A stretch of 64,000 nt of DNA from Hetaerina americana. Its lineage: Eukaryota; Arthropoda; Insecta; Odonata; Calopterygidae. Made by a program: the position numbers and the translations under genes. The stretch covers positions 937,001-1,001,000 of the forward strand of contig JAKTNV010000066.1 in the NCBI GenBank assembly GCA_022747635.1, written 5' to 3'. Position 1 is the stretch's first letter, and the number at the start of each line of letters is the position of its first letter. The notes below the pieces were generated by a model that was not told where the DNA came from, ran no database searches, and worked only from the letters and a program-made list of their open reading frames with translations. This document shows, piece by piece, positions 43,540 through 54,300 of the stretch.

Positions 43540-43809
43540 ACAGTAATCAACCCGAAGGTCGGTTTAGTAGGTGATGGTGAGAGTTCACCCAGTACTAAGC
43601 CCTATACGGCGTGTGAAATTCACACATCAGGGTAGGGGGGCCAGTTCCTTTCCCTGTGCCGGTTATGGTTTCCCAGTAAGATCTGGTACCCGAAAAATCA
43701 CTTTAGCTTGGGTGGAGCTGCAGGTACCCAGAGCGCCTAGCCCGGGAATCGAACCCCGGACCCTCCGGTCAGCAGTCCAACACTCTACCCACTGGACTAC
43801 CGCGACCCA
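43537..43809 (-). mobile_element. tRNA-derived SINE, family 1, copy d (best preserved)
   Basis: On the minus strand the head reads GGTCGCGGTAGTCCAGTGGG (A box), the B box is GGGGTTCGATTCCCGGG, then comes the ~200-bp body and an end GGTTGATTACTGTGTTTATA. TA arrays flank both ends (43,482 and 43,810). It is the longest of five copies and serves as the reference. Confidence 0.85.
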
Positions 43810-43837
43810 CATATATATATATATATATATATATATC
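43810..43837. repeat. (TA)n microsatellite at SINE head
   Basis: A TA array directly upstream of the SINE A box. Confidence 0.95.
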
Positions 43838-44395
43838 TGCCATCTACCACCGTAAGTAAAAACGATCACAAATGCAAAAGCGAGTTGCCTCAGGGGCGTT
43901 TTGTATATCATTTTCCGGGATGGCGGAAATATTCCTCCAAGTTTGATGATAAATGCCACCAACAGGAATAAAATCGAAGAAATGTGGCCGGAAGAAGGCA
44001 GACGAATATTTAATGAAACTTCTAATTTTGTCGTAACCTCCCGGGCATTAAATGCGACTAAACGCGAATCTGATTGCACCAAATTACTATTTTATTAATA
44101 TTGGCGAAATGGCCACTGGGTGGGGTAGCTGATGTTATTTCCCGTATCTCTTCAGATGCTTCGCTGGCGAATTCAAGGGTAAAACCCAAATTAAAGGATG
44201 GCCTTATTTACATGTAGCAGGTTTCACAATTTAATTGAATTTGGCAATCCTGATTACTTCGCGCGTCAGTTTTCCCTAAATTGTTGGACATGTGACCACC
44301 ATATTGTCGTAGATTATAGTTAGCCTTGGTGTGTGTTATAATTAGTGCGATAGCAATCAATCTGCGCGTGCGTTTTTCACTGGTTCGACCAAATG
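43838..44395. other. no gene seen
   Basis: No coding or repeat identity recognised. Confidence 0.45.
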
Positions 44396-45080
44396 TAAGT
44401 CGATTTTTTTTCTATATCATCAGTGTTCACGAAACGCGGGAAATCTGTTTCCAGAATACTGTCGAGAGTCTTTGTCGTCACCACTAGAACCACCTCGATG
44501 GAGCCGAACCGATATCCTTTGAACTCCCTTTTAGCTATCATTTGAGGTAACAACGTTGTCGAGAAAATCTTCATCTTCCTGGATGCAGTCCAAAATTTCT
44601 TGCGAAGTTACCACCCGCGACAGTTTTGCTCCTCGCTCAAGACTTTCGGCACCAGCTTCCCGCATACTTTCCTCATCGCAAGATCCTCTGTTACAATGGT
44701 GTGGACGGTTCCGACTGAAAGGCCGGTCTCCTCACTAACAAAGGCGATGGTAAAACGCCTGTCAGGGTCCAAACCTTTTTTCACTCTGGCCACCTGAGCA
44801 TCGTTTCGAACGGTCATCGGGCGTCGGACGCGGTGCTCGTCTTCGACGAGCTCCCGGCCTTCCTTAAACGTATTGTGCCATTCAAAAACTCTGGTGAGGC
44901 TGAAAGCGTCATCCCCATAAGCCTCTTTGATGAGTTCAAGGGTCTCCGACGCGGATTTCCCGAGTTTAACGCCAAACTTCACAGCGTAGCGTTGCTCGAC
45001 GGTCCACTCCATGCTGGCGCGACGACACCACAAACAATCACACGTCGCAAAAATCCACCTCCTGTCTCAACGCATGCCCT
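44396..45080 (-). pseudogene. mariner lineage M6, internally deleted
   Basis: The minus-strand frame 45,033-44,608 is open for 141 codons and holds the whole N-terminal DNA-binding region: MEWTVEQRYAVKFGVKLGKS, LIKEAYGDDAFSL, VFEWHNTFKEGRELVEDE, and the second HTH with VSEETGLSVGTVHTIVTEDL and MRKVCGKLVPKVLSEEQ. After a frame change it goes through ILDCIQEDEDFLDNVV straight to REFKGYRFGSIEVV and TTKTLDSILETDFPRF, which is the transposase C-terminus. The catalytic core with all three acidic residues is therefore missing. The N-terminal domain is close to the type found in SETMAR/Hsmar1-like mariners. Confidence 0.75.
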
Positions 45081-46953
45081 GAGGCGACTGAACTAAAGTG
45101 TACCTGAGTGGTGGGGGACCCCTCTACCGAGCCGACCGTCCTTTGTACCCCCATCCACCACTCCGCTAAGGCTGCAGCGAACCAGTCACGATACTTATTT
45201 TCCGGACCCTGTAAGATGCAGTTTTATTATTCTATCAATTTCAATGCCAATTACACAAAAGCATCAAATGTGTATCGTCTGACCATTCAAGATGAGAATA
45301 ATCACAATATAAGAGAATACACTAAAACTATTATCGTCAACGTACCCCCAGATCCACTTTCAGATTGTAACAGAAACAACAGGAACCAGTATCTATGAAG
45401 CAGAAAAGCAAACAATGAATGATGAAGAGGCAGACTATCAGAGAGTCCTGATTGAAGAAGTGCATTAACTGAATGAGCACTTGGCTGTGCATAAACTTAA
45501 AAAAAAACTAGTTTTTTATAAACTCCCAGAAGAGTGAAGACCAAGTACACACTGTACAAGGAAAAAAACTTAACGGCATCAAAGGTAACTTTGTGGAAAT
45601 TATAGATATCCATGACACCCTTCATTCCTAGCATTTTCTAAAAACTTATTGATTTATTACCCACCCATCGCAGAGTGGAATCCATGACACACCAATGAAC
45701 CTATACGTTTTGTCAGCAATGACAAGGATAAGCACTGCTCACACTCCCAAACTAATTGAGAGACAGCACACCAACTTATGCTCTAACGTTCAGAATGAGG
45801 ATGATGGAGCAGGGGAATGTCCTCCAGGAATCTCAAGCCCAATGTCCCAATGCAGCCAATCACCTGTTTGAAAACAATACCAAGCAGTTGATGATTTGAC
45901 AGTGGATGGACTGCGCAGAGCAAAGAACGCCGGGAAACTGGATTCCCTCGAACAGATGGAAATTGCCATGAATAGAGATGAGACATTGCCATGCTGTGTC
46001 CCTTGTTTTTTGGCCCCCTTCACCCTTATTGTCCGCAAGCATCCTGCCCAGACCTAGATTCCTGACCTCGTCCCACTGCTCTGACCAATACTTTACCACA
46101 TTGTTCACCCCTACCAAGAACACTCCTCCTTCTGTCCACCAATTCTTCCCTTCTCCATCATCTCAAAGGACTTGGTCATCAATAGGTGAACCCAACTCAC
46201 ACTTCCTTCAATGCTCCTCCTCCCTTCTCTCTTCAAAGGGCTAAATAAATGGGGATTTCAAAGTACATCTTATATTGCACATGAACATGCTACAGTGTAG
46301 TGAAACGAATGGTAGCATGTACCAATTAAACTGTGGAAAACACAGTTTTTCTTATTTATGGATATGCACCAGAAGAAAGTTAACCATAGTATTTGAAGAT
46401 GAACTTATTGCAAATTCTGTACAGTGCAACATGCCATGTGCCCTCATGCATAACAGTTATCATAGTATTACATCACCAAGGAAGGGAGTAGATAGTAACC
46501 AGGGAAAACATAAATATTAAAATGAAACATGAGTCCAAAAATATATGAACTTAAATAAAAATTCTGGCAGAAGTAACATCTGATATGAGTGTATAATGCT
46601 AAGCTGAGAAAGAAAAAATCTGTATGACAGAAAAGCAACAGATGATGAAAATACATATCAAAAAAAGTATTTTTTCTGTGTTGCAAAACAAAAAGTAAAA
46701 AAAACAATACCTATTTACAAAATCTGGCAGATAATCAATTAAGGAACCTAGAAAACTGAAGCTATACCATGAGAATCTGATTAATGAGAGAAGAAAAATA
46801 AATAAACATGTATATCTAACACCATGCCTGAGAAAAAAAACCATTTTAAGGTGGATTAAATTAACAAGGAAAAATATGCAACAGAATGAAGGCAAAAGAA
46901 ATATTTAGGCCAATGAGGAACAGTAAATATTTGGTTGCAAACAAAAACCGTAC
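45081..46953. other. no supported gene; some long chance frames
   Basis: Open frames at 45,860-46,123 (minus) and 45,108-45,398 (plus) lack known motifs. Sequence from 46,250 to 46,920 is strongly AT-rich, as in introns of the neighbouring gene. If the calcium-channel gene extends left, upstream exons could lie here, but I found none. Confidence 0.35.
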
Positions 46954-47046
46954 CTCTGCAGCCTCAAAGCCCATTTGATAAGTGAGGATTGACATATTTC
47001 GGGTGATAAGATGGACCATTTCCACTTCATGGATACTCAGAAAGTT
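46954..47046 (-). CDS. possible internal exon of an unidentified minus-strand gene
   Basis: On the minus strand an acceptor (TTTTTCTGCCCATTTAG) precedes a 93-nt open stretch encoding 31 residues starting NFLSIHEVEMVHLITRNMS and ending MGFEAAE. It is followed by a good donor GAG|GTACGG. Exon composition is clearly less AT-rich than both sides, and the phase is 0 at both ends. I do not recognise the protein and see no partner exon nearby on the same strand. It would lie antisense to, or just upstream of, the calcium-channel gene. A chance splice-like arrangement remains possible. Confidence 0.35.
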
Positions 47047-47664
47047 CTAAATGGGCAGAAAAATCATGTTAAGTGGAGTTACTTTGGGGTGCCCACAATT
47101 AAGTTTGAACCTCCACCCCTCCTCGACAAAAGTTATGACCACCATGTCAAATTTTATTTTATTTGGTATGAAAGTTAATTAGAAGCATGAAGGGGCATGA
47201 AATTCAATGGATTTATCGAAAAATATCAGACGTAAACGAATTATTTTTTGAGATCATATTAGAGTTACAGATGACATCATCAGTCCACTTAATATAGGTA
47301 CCAATAGGTAATTTAATATAGTTGTACTATTTATCAATTTTATTTAAGTATAATAATATTCACAAAATGGGCACTAATATTTTTCATACTTAATCAATCA
47401 AAATGTGGATTTGAATTTATCAGTCGGTCTAAATGAGAATTTGGAATAGACCTTCTTTTGTAATGTTAACAATCACCTATCCTAAGAAGTTTACCTCACA
47501 TCCCTATCAAATTTGATAATAATATTCCTTGTAACCTTCAGGTAAGACTTTCAAAGTTCAGTTTCCCATAGAAATTGAGGTTTGTCTGAAACGGGAGTAT
47601 ATTTTGAGTCACATTATATTGAAGTTATCTGTGGGTGTGCTGGAAATCATTTTAGCGCAGGCGG
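47047..47664. other. AT-rich, no gene seen
   Basis: Intron-like AT-rich sequence without recognised features. Confidence 0.45.
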
Positions 47665-47924
47665 TGCTAGGAAATACTAATAAACCACATATAAAGCGTT
47701 TGAATGAACAGCAGATTTATTCTGAGTGCTGTGGATAACAGACCAAGGTCAACACGGAAAGATATATTGCCATGGGCGCAACGTGCACAAGAGGGATGAA
47801 CGCTCGGCGGGGGTTGGTGCGTGACTGGTCCCTCGTGGGTCAAAATGCCTAGGGTGACACCTCGCGGCACACCCCTGAATCGCACAAACAAATGAACTGC
47901 TACATCAACAAATGAACCGCCACA
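47665..47924 (-). mobile_element. possible solo LTR (260 bp)
   Basis: The minus strand begins TGTGGCGGTTC and ends CCTAGCA (TG...CA), with an AATAAA polyadenylation signal about 50 nt before the end. Its base composition differs from the AT-rich surroundings. I could not find a target duplication, and the 5' end contains a short internal duplication (AACAAATGAAC repeated), so the call is tentative. Confidence 0.35.
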
Positions 47925-48308
47925 TTATCCATTCCAAAGTATTGGAGGAGTTAACTCCGATAACTATGCTGGAAAAATATTGTGGCTCATTTGACATTGT
48001 GATATATAGTATTGAATCAAACTATTGATGTAATATCCCACTTGGTTTTCCCCAATACTTAAGTCCTTCAATTTTGTGTGATTTGGATTGTCTGCGCTGC
48101 TATGTCATCAGGTGATCATATTGTGACTTAACATGATCCAGGCCACACAATAATAAACCTATGTACTGTGGAAAACCAAGTGAGTTTTGTACTTATCTAG
48201 CACTATTCAATGCCACTATGTGATGCCCGATGTCATTAATTCGATTCCGTCTCAAATCTCTTCCCAACATTAACATTTAGTAATGAATATTTCTCTTTAT
48301 TTCTGTAG
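47925..48308. other. intron-like AT-rich sequence
   Basis: It leads into the acceptor TTATTTCTGTAG before the first recognised calcium-channel exon. Confidence 0.5.
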
Positions 48309-48390
48309 GGTCCACGCATGGGCTACTAAAGTTGGGGTAGAGTTGTCCAACGTTGCAGATTTTGTTACTAAAAGGAAAGATATGGCAGAG
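48309..48390 (+). CDS. CACNA2D3: alpha-2/delta exon (VWA_N start)
   Basis: Acceptor TTTCTGTAG, then 82 nt whose first base completes a split codon, encoding VHAWATKVGVELSNVADF followed by VTKRKDMAE. The Trp-Ala pair corresponds to the conserved start of the mature alpha-2 chain. Donor GAG|GTACGT, phase 0. At least one earlier exon with the signal peptide must lie upstream and was not found. Confidence 0.85.
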
Positions 48391-51300
48391 GTACGTGTGT
48401 GAAAATTCTTATTTCTCATTTCGAAATATATCTTGCAAATATATAATCATCCAGCAACACATAAAATGCGATGTTAATTAAATTTTAAATACTATGAACA
48501 TGGTGAAATGATTGAATTACATATTATACATAATTTATTTCTCCCAATTTAAAATGATTCATGTAAATTTTTTTTTAATTTACATAATGTAAATGTAAAT
48601 ACATTGATTTGTACTCTGTGCTGATAGCATTTGTGACCACATCCATTTGACAAACTATTGAGAAGTAAGGGATCATTACTATTTCCCTGAAATAATGTTT
48701 CTTAAAGTATTATTTGAAGTGGTTGCCCATTTAAACCGGTGACTATTTTTTAAAAGTTATTATCTATTGCAAACTTGTACTGAACACCACATAAATAGTT
48801 GCATCATGACATGAGTTTCAATACTTTAATCATCTTGTTTTAATGATAAAGCATAGAAATCAGGATTTCTCATTAAATTGCATGTTTTCTTGGGGTATTG
48901 GCAGTCCAGTGAGTAGAGTGCTGATCTATGGGCCAGAGAGCCTGGGTTTGATTCCTTTGGAAGGCTCTCTGGGCTTCCTTGGCTTCAACCGAGTTGTGTG
49001 ATTTTTTCAGGTCCCTGATCTTTCTCAGAAACCATATGTGGTTCAGGCAAACAAACTGGCCACTCAATTAATACCCTCTTGACATGCAAATTTTTATTTG
49101 GCCCAGTATTGAGTGAATCATTGCAGCATGTCTGAATTTATTAATGATAAAATATGACATTCATGTGAGAAATATAGCCTATGTAGATTACTTATGTATA
49201 TATGATAAAATGCATATTTTACCTCTGTGCATGAATACCTCTCTGAATTCATATTTTTCTATGATGTGTCCTATATTGCTCTTGTCCAAAAATCCTTGGG
49301 CAAATAATATTACTATCACTTATACAACTCTACGATCACCAATCAAAATCAACTGTTTGTTTGATTACTGTTATGACTGTAATGTGTTTTGGTATGATGT
49401 ATTTCGTGAAAGTTTGCAACAAATAATTATCTGTGTTGCATAGTAAATGCTACTTGAAGACCAAGTTTCATTTGACAATCGTTCCAAGTGATTTGCTAAA
49501 ATTTCTGAAAACGTATGTGCTGATGAATTTTTCTCAATTTCACTTTTACAGAGTTATAAACAGGCCACGGTAGTTGAGCGAGTTGGGTCGACGCTGGTAA
49601 AGGATATAGTTAGAGATATGAAAAACATGGTAGAGTTAAAAATTAAAGCCATTAAGGTACGTATGCATTTGTGTGTTAACTGATCATTCTTGGCTGTTGG
49701 AATGCGCAATGATTAAATTGCCTTCGTAATTTTCATATTCCTCACCACAGAGGATCATGGAAGCCGCTGAGAACGCAGCCATGATGCATGATGCGGAGTC
49801 AGTTCCTGAAGACTTTGAGTACTTCAACGCCAAATTGTTGGTAACTCCCGAGGAGTGCTCGAAGAAGGAGTCGGAAGGGGAGGAGGGTGAGGAAGGGGAG
49901 GCTTCGGCATCTTTGGAGGATGGCGTGGAGGTGGAAGAGGAGGGGAAGGGGGGTGGAGGGGGCGTTGGGAGGGCGGAGGTGGTCGACGACGGGGAGGCGA
50001 GCGAGGGGGGAGGCGGCGACGATGGGTCGTGCCAGGGCACTCTGCCAGAGGGGATGAAGGAGATGGTCCTGAAACCGAGCCGGCACTTCCAGGGTATCCC
50101 CGTCAACACCAGCTATTCCTCTGTACACGTCCCCACCAACGTGTACGACAAAGGTGAGTCAATCACATCCAGCTTGCAAATACTGTTTCTTGAAACATGT
50201 TTAGGGTCTTCAATTGAGCCGAAGGATATTTGAGAACTGAGGGTCTTTATCCTTGCTCTTGCTCCTCCGCTCACCTCGGCCAGCAACATCCCTATTTGCC
50301 GTTCATCGCGAGAGAGTAAATAGCAATAATGACTCTAATTTTCAGTTCGCTTTACAACTACAATTGAGGAAAAAACCTGTCTCCCCCACCAAACAACATA
50401 AATAATCACGCTTACTGCATACATATAAGCATGTGTTTCCTCGAATGAGATTTCCTCGCGGGGTAAGCAAAACCTTCCCCAGACTTCTCCAAAGCATTAT
50501 ACTTAGCCAAAATATCCTAAACAGGGGTACCCAAAGAATCGAACTATTTCGAATTATTTCAAACTATAATGCCCAGTATGAACACTTTTGATAGTATTGG
50601 CTCTTCGATTGTACTCAGCTCATGTGCATTACATCTTGGCTATTTTGAGTTTATGGTTGTTCACTAGATGCCTATAGCTTTCAAGAATGCCAATCGCAAC
50701 CTCCAGGGGAACTATGATATGGTGGGAAATTGAAATTGAAACTTGTCCAGATTTAATCATTGCACCCTGTAGACTAATTCCAGATATGGCTACAATGCCT
50801 CTCAAAATGCTTCAAAGTACATCCCATAAGGGCATCGACACAAGCCAGAGCAGTTTTTCTAAGACTTGAAGGCTCCCTGGTAGGTGGAATGTCCTTAAGG
50901 GTATGTGTGTAAGCCTCTTTGGCGACACTTTGGACCAAATAGTCCTGTCTTTTGAGGGAGGATTTTGCTTTTATACGGGGAATAGGAATAATGGTTTACT
51001 GGCAACAAGTCAGGACTGTAAGAGTGTTGGGGAATCGTAGTGATGCCACATGCAAAAGGTCTGCGCAAGCAGACAGACACTAGACTCTGCTCCTTTGGTC
51101 GTCTGTCTAAAGACCTTCGGGAGGAAAAGTTTAGCGCAGATCAGATTTCACATTGCCAAACTTTCAGTGATTCAAATGGTATCTGCACTGTCACTTTCAT
51201 GGCTGTCATCATATGAGAAGTGCTAAGTGACTGCTAGACTCATGAATAATTGAAATGTTGATGTTCCTATGCAATAATAGAGTAAAATGATATTTATCCA

Positions 51301-54300
51301 TGTTGAATAAAAAACTGAACAGCTGCAACAGAGCATTAATAATTGAATCATTGGTGTTACATGAAATACTCATGAATAAAAATGATGAAGAACAAAGCTG
51401 TGCAAGTAAGGGGGATTGGGTAATGAATGCACTGGCCTCCCACCGCAAAGGTTTAGGTTCAAATCACGGAGTTGACAGGATTTGTCAGTGGTATCCAGAT
51501 GCCTTCTTGTTGTATCATATGTGGAGGCCAATCTCAAGGGCACGACTTGGTCAGCACATCAAATAGTATAACCCCTTGGGTGCTTATTCTTAAGAGTACT
51601 CTAATCCAGCATGACCAAATGCATATCCATACATTACAAGTGTTACCCTGTCTGCATCTGAAGATTGAATTGAGTAGTTCCAAAGGAGGTATATTTTGAA
51701 ATCACTAGACATGGCCCTGTGGGTAGTTCATGACCATAGGTATGTACTATGGGTAATGAATTTCTACAAGGTTGCGCCAGAAACAATTGAATATGTACTA
51801 TGGGATTTAGGGCTCAGACTGTACAACAAATTGACAGTTTAGAAATTCCTTTGCCTAAAATCCAAATCAATAGCATTGTTGAAATCATTCAATTGGTGGT
51901 TTAATTTCTAACAGGAGAGGGATGTCTTGGATAGGGGATGAAGGGAGGAGGAAGAAAGTACTCAGAGATGAAGAGGGACCTGATGTAGAGTAGGATGCTG
52001 GATTTTGTGTTTTGTTAGGAGTCACAAAATATTTATTTAGTAGCTGTGTCCATCGAAAAACCTACCTTAACCGGTAGATAATTTTTTTTTTAATTCTACC
52101 AATATCTTGCATATAACTTTTTAGTTATTTGACTAGTTTTGTGTTAAAATTATTGCTATTTGATTGCTCTAATTTTCAGCACCTCATCATAATGCACATT
52201 GTATAATCAGCAACAAAGTTCATGCCGATAGCATTCTCCAATATTTCAACTAATTCTGGCAGTATTTGTTAATGGACAAAATAAAATACATAATAGTAAG
52301 AATAATAGTATTAGGGATGCTATTCATTTTCTCCCTCCCAAAAGTAGATAATTGACAGAGAACGAATCCCTCTGGCACTGAAGGACGGCATAAGATCGGT
52401 TATAAAATACACAGCCTGTCAGACGTCTTGGCATCTAATCTGCTCTGCCACAACCTTCTCCCCTCTAACAGAACTGACAGAGGTCCAGTTTACTCACCCA
52501 TTCCCATGCATTTGGTGCAGTTTTCCTCTATCTGTGCTTTCATCTATATCGCGTACATCTACATAATGCCCCGCAAGCTGCCACAAGGGCATGTGGCAGA
52601 GGGTGTTAGGTCACCACCAGTAATAAGGAATAATACCTCATGCAAAACCAACACATCCATGCAAACCTATACCCACAGTGGCATATACATTCATGCAAAA
52701 ATCCTTTCATTCTACATGCATGCAAATACATATACTATCATCTAACAAACAATTGCACCTTAGGAGATAGTAAGAAATTAATCTAATAAAGTGTAAGTTA
52801 GAATTTGAAAAGTAAGGAGGCGAAATCCCGCTACCACATGGACATGCAACACACAACGGTCTCCTCCCCCAAGGACACAGGTAGGGAATGTGACCCAATG
52901 CTGCAGGTAGCAGGAGGGTCCCCCCACATACTTACATTTTATATCTTACACAATTAGCACTTAACGTATTGTTTCCAAATATTTTTTACTGCTATTTTAC
53001 ACACTGCTTCTGCCTTTTCTTAAATACTATGTTTGGAAGTAAAAATGAGATTCTTTTGTTGAAGATGTACACACAACTGCTCAATTGGGTCATATCAATG
53101 CAAAAACAATTCTTTAGAAGACTTGAGATTACTTCTTGATTCAAGTTTTGTGAGAGGAAAGGTAGTGAAATATTGTTTTAGTGGATTGAATGTTACTATT
53201 ATTTCCTAATCTACTTATTAGTAGATTAGTAAAGTATTAGTAGAGTATTAACAATATTGTCGCTGAAGGGAGTGGAGAATCCATTGAGCCCAGCTTTTTG
53301 CAGAGGATAATCCATCCATTAAATAATGGGTTGCTAAATAACCAGCATTCTCAATGCAACAATTTCAGAGTGTAAAAATCATTCGCCTTGACTGGGATAC
53401 GAACCCAGATCCCTCAATATCCGGTCGAGTGCTTTAGCCACTTAAGCTACCGAGGCGTCCTCATAAACTCTGAAATTTTGGGGTTTTTAAAGGAACAAGA
53501 TGTTGTGACGAAATACCGCGCAACATACAATGTCACAGGCATTCGTAGTCGGGCGCTACGCGCCACAGTCCACGAGGTTAAAGCCAACTTTATAAACACT
53601 TATGGTGTTTATACTTTGACAAATTCCAAAGAAACTGCGGGAGATGCCGCAACAGTAACTTTTAACGGAATCATCCGCTAATGTGCATTTCAATGCAACA
53701 ATTTCAGAGGGTGAAAATCATTCATTCTCTTTGCTCCATAGCTTTGCTGGCTAAAGCACTCGACTGGATATTGAGGGATCTGGGTTCGAATCCCAGGCAA
53801 GGTGAATGATTTTTACACTCTGAGATTGTTGCATTGAAATTCACATTAGCGGATGACTCCGTTAAAAGTTACTGTTGCGGCATCTCCCGCAGTTTCTTTG
53901 GAATCAGCATTCTCTTTACTTTATGTGTTTAATGAAAATCAACTTTTGGAGGGCCTTACGCATGAGCCTACATAGACAACTGTCTTGCAGCAAATAATGT
54001 GAAAATTATTTGGTTGTTTTTAAACCTTTGCCTTGTATCCCATAGCAAACATGTGGTAATATATAATGGAATAATAGAAACATAAGGAAGTGGAATTAAC
54101 AAATTCATTCTAACCAATTTGAGTATATCTGTTCTTGATAAAAATAATGTTTTTTTACAGCTCCTGATGTCATAAAGGCTATTAAATGGTCAGAAGACTT
54201 GGATCCAGTCTTTATAAGCAATTACCAAGTCGACCCATCCCTGAGCTGGCAATATTTTGGTAGTTCACACGGCTTTATGAGGCAATATCCAGGTGAGTAG

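Noticed and set aside
45790..46123. Overlapping minus-strand frames, one with KYWSEQWDEVRNLG
   Set aside because: Looks protein-like, but I could not match it to a family or find splice partners; left as unassigned DNA.
49684..50128. Two minus-strand open frames of 141 and 109 codons (Pro/Ser-rich)
   Set aside because: They lie opposite the purine-rich part of a well-supported plus-strand exon, whose composition removes stop codons.
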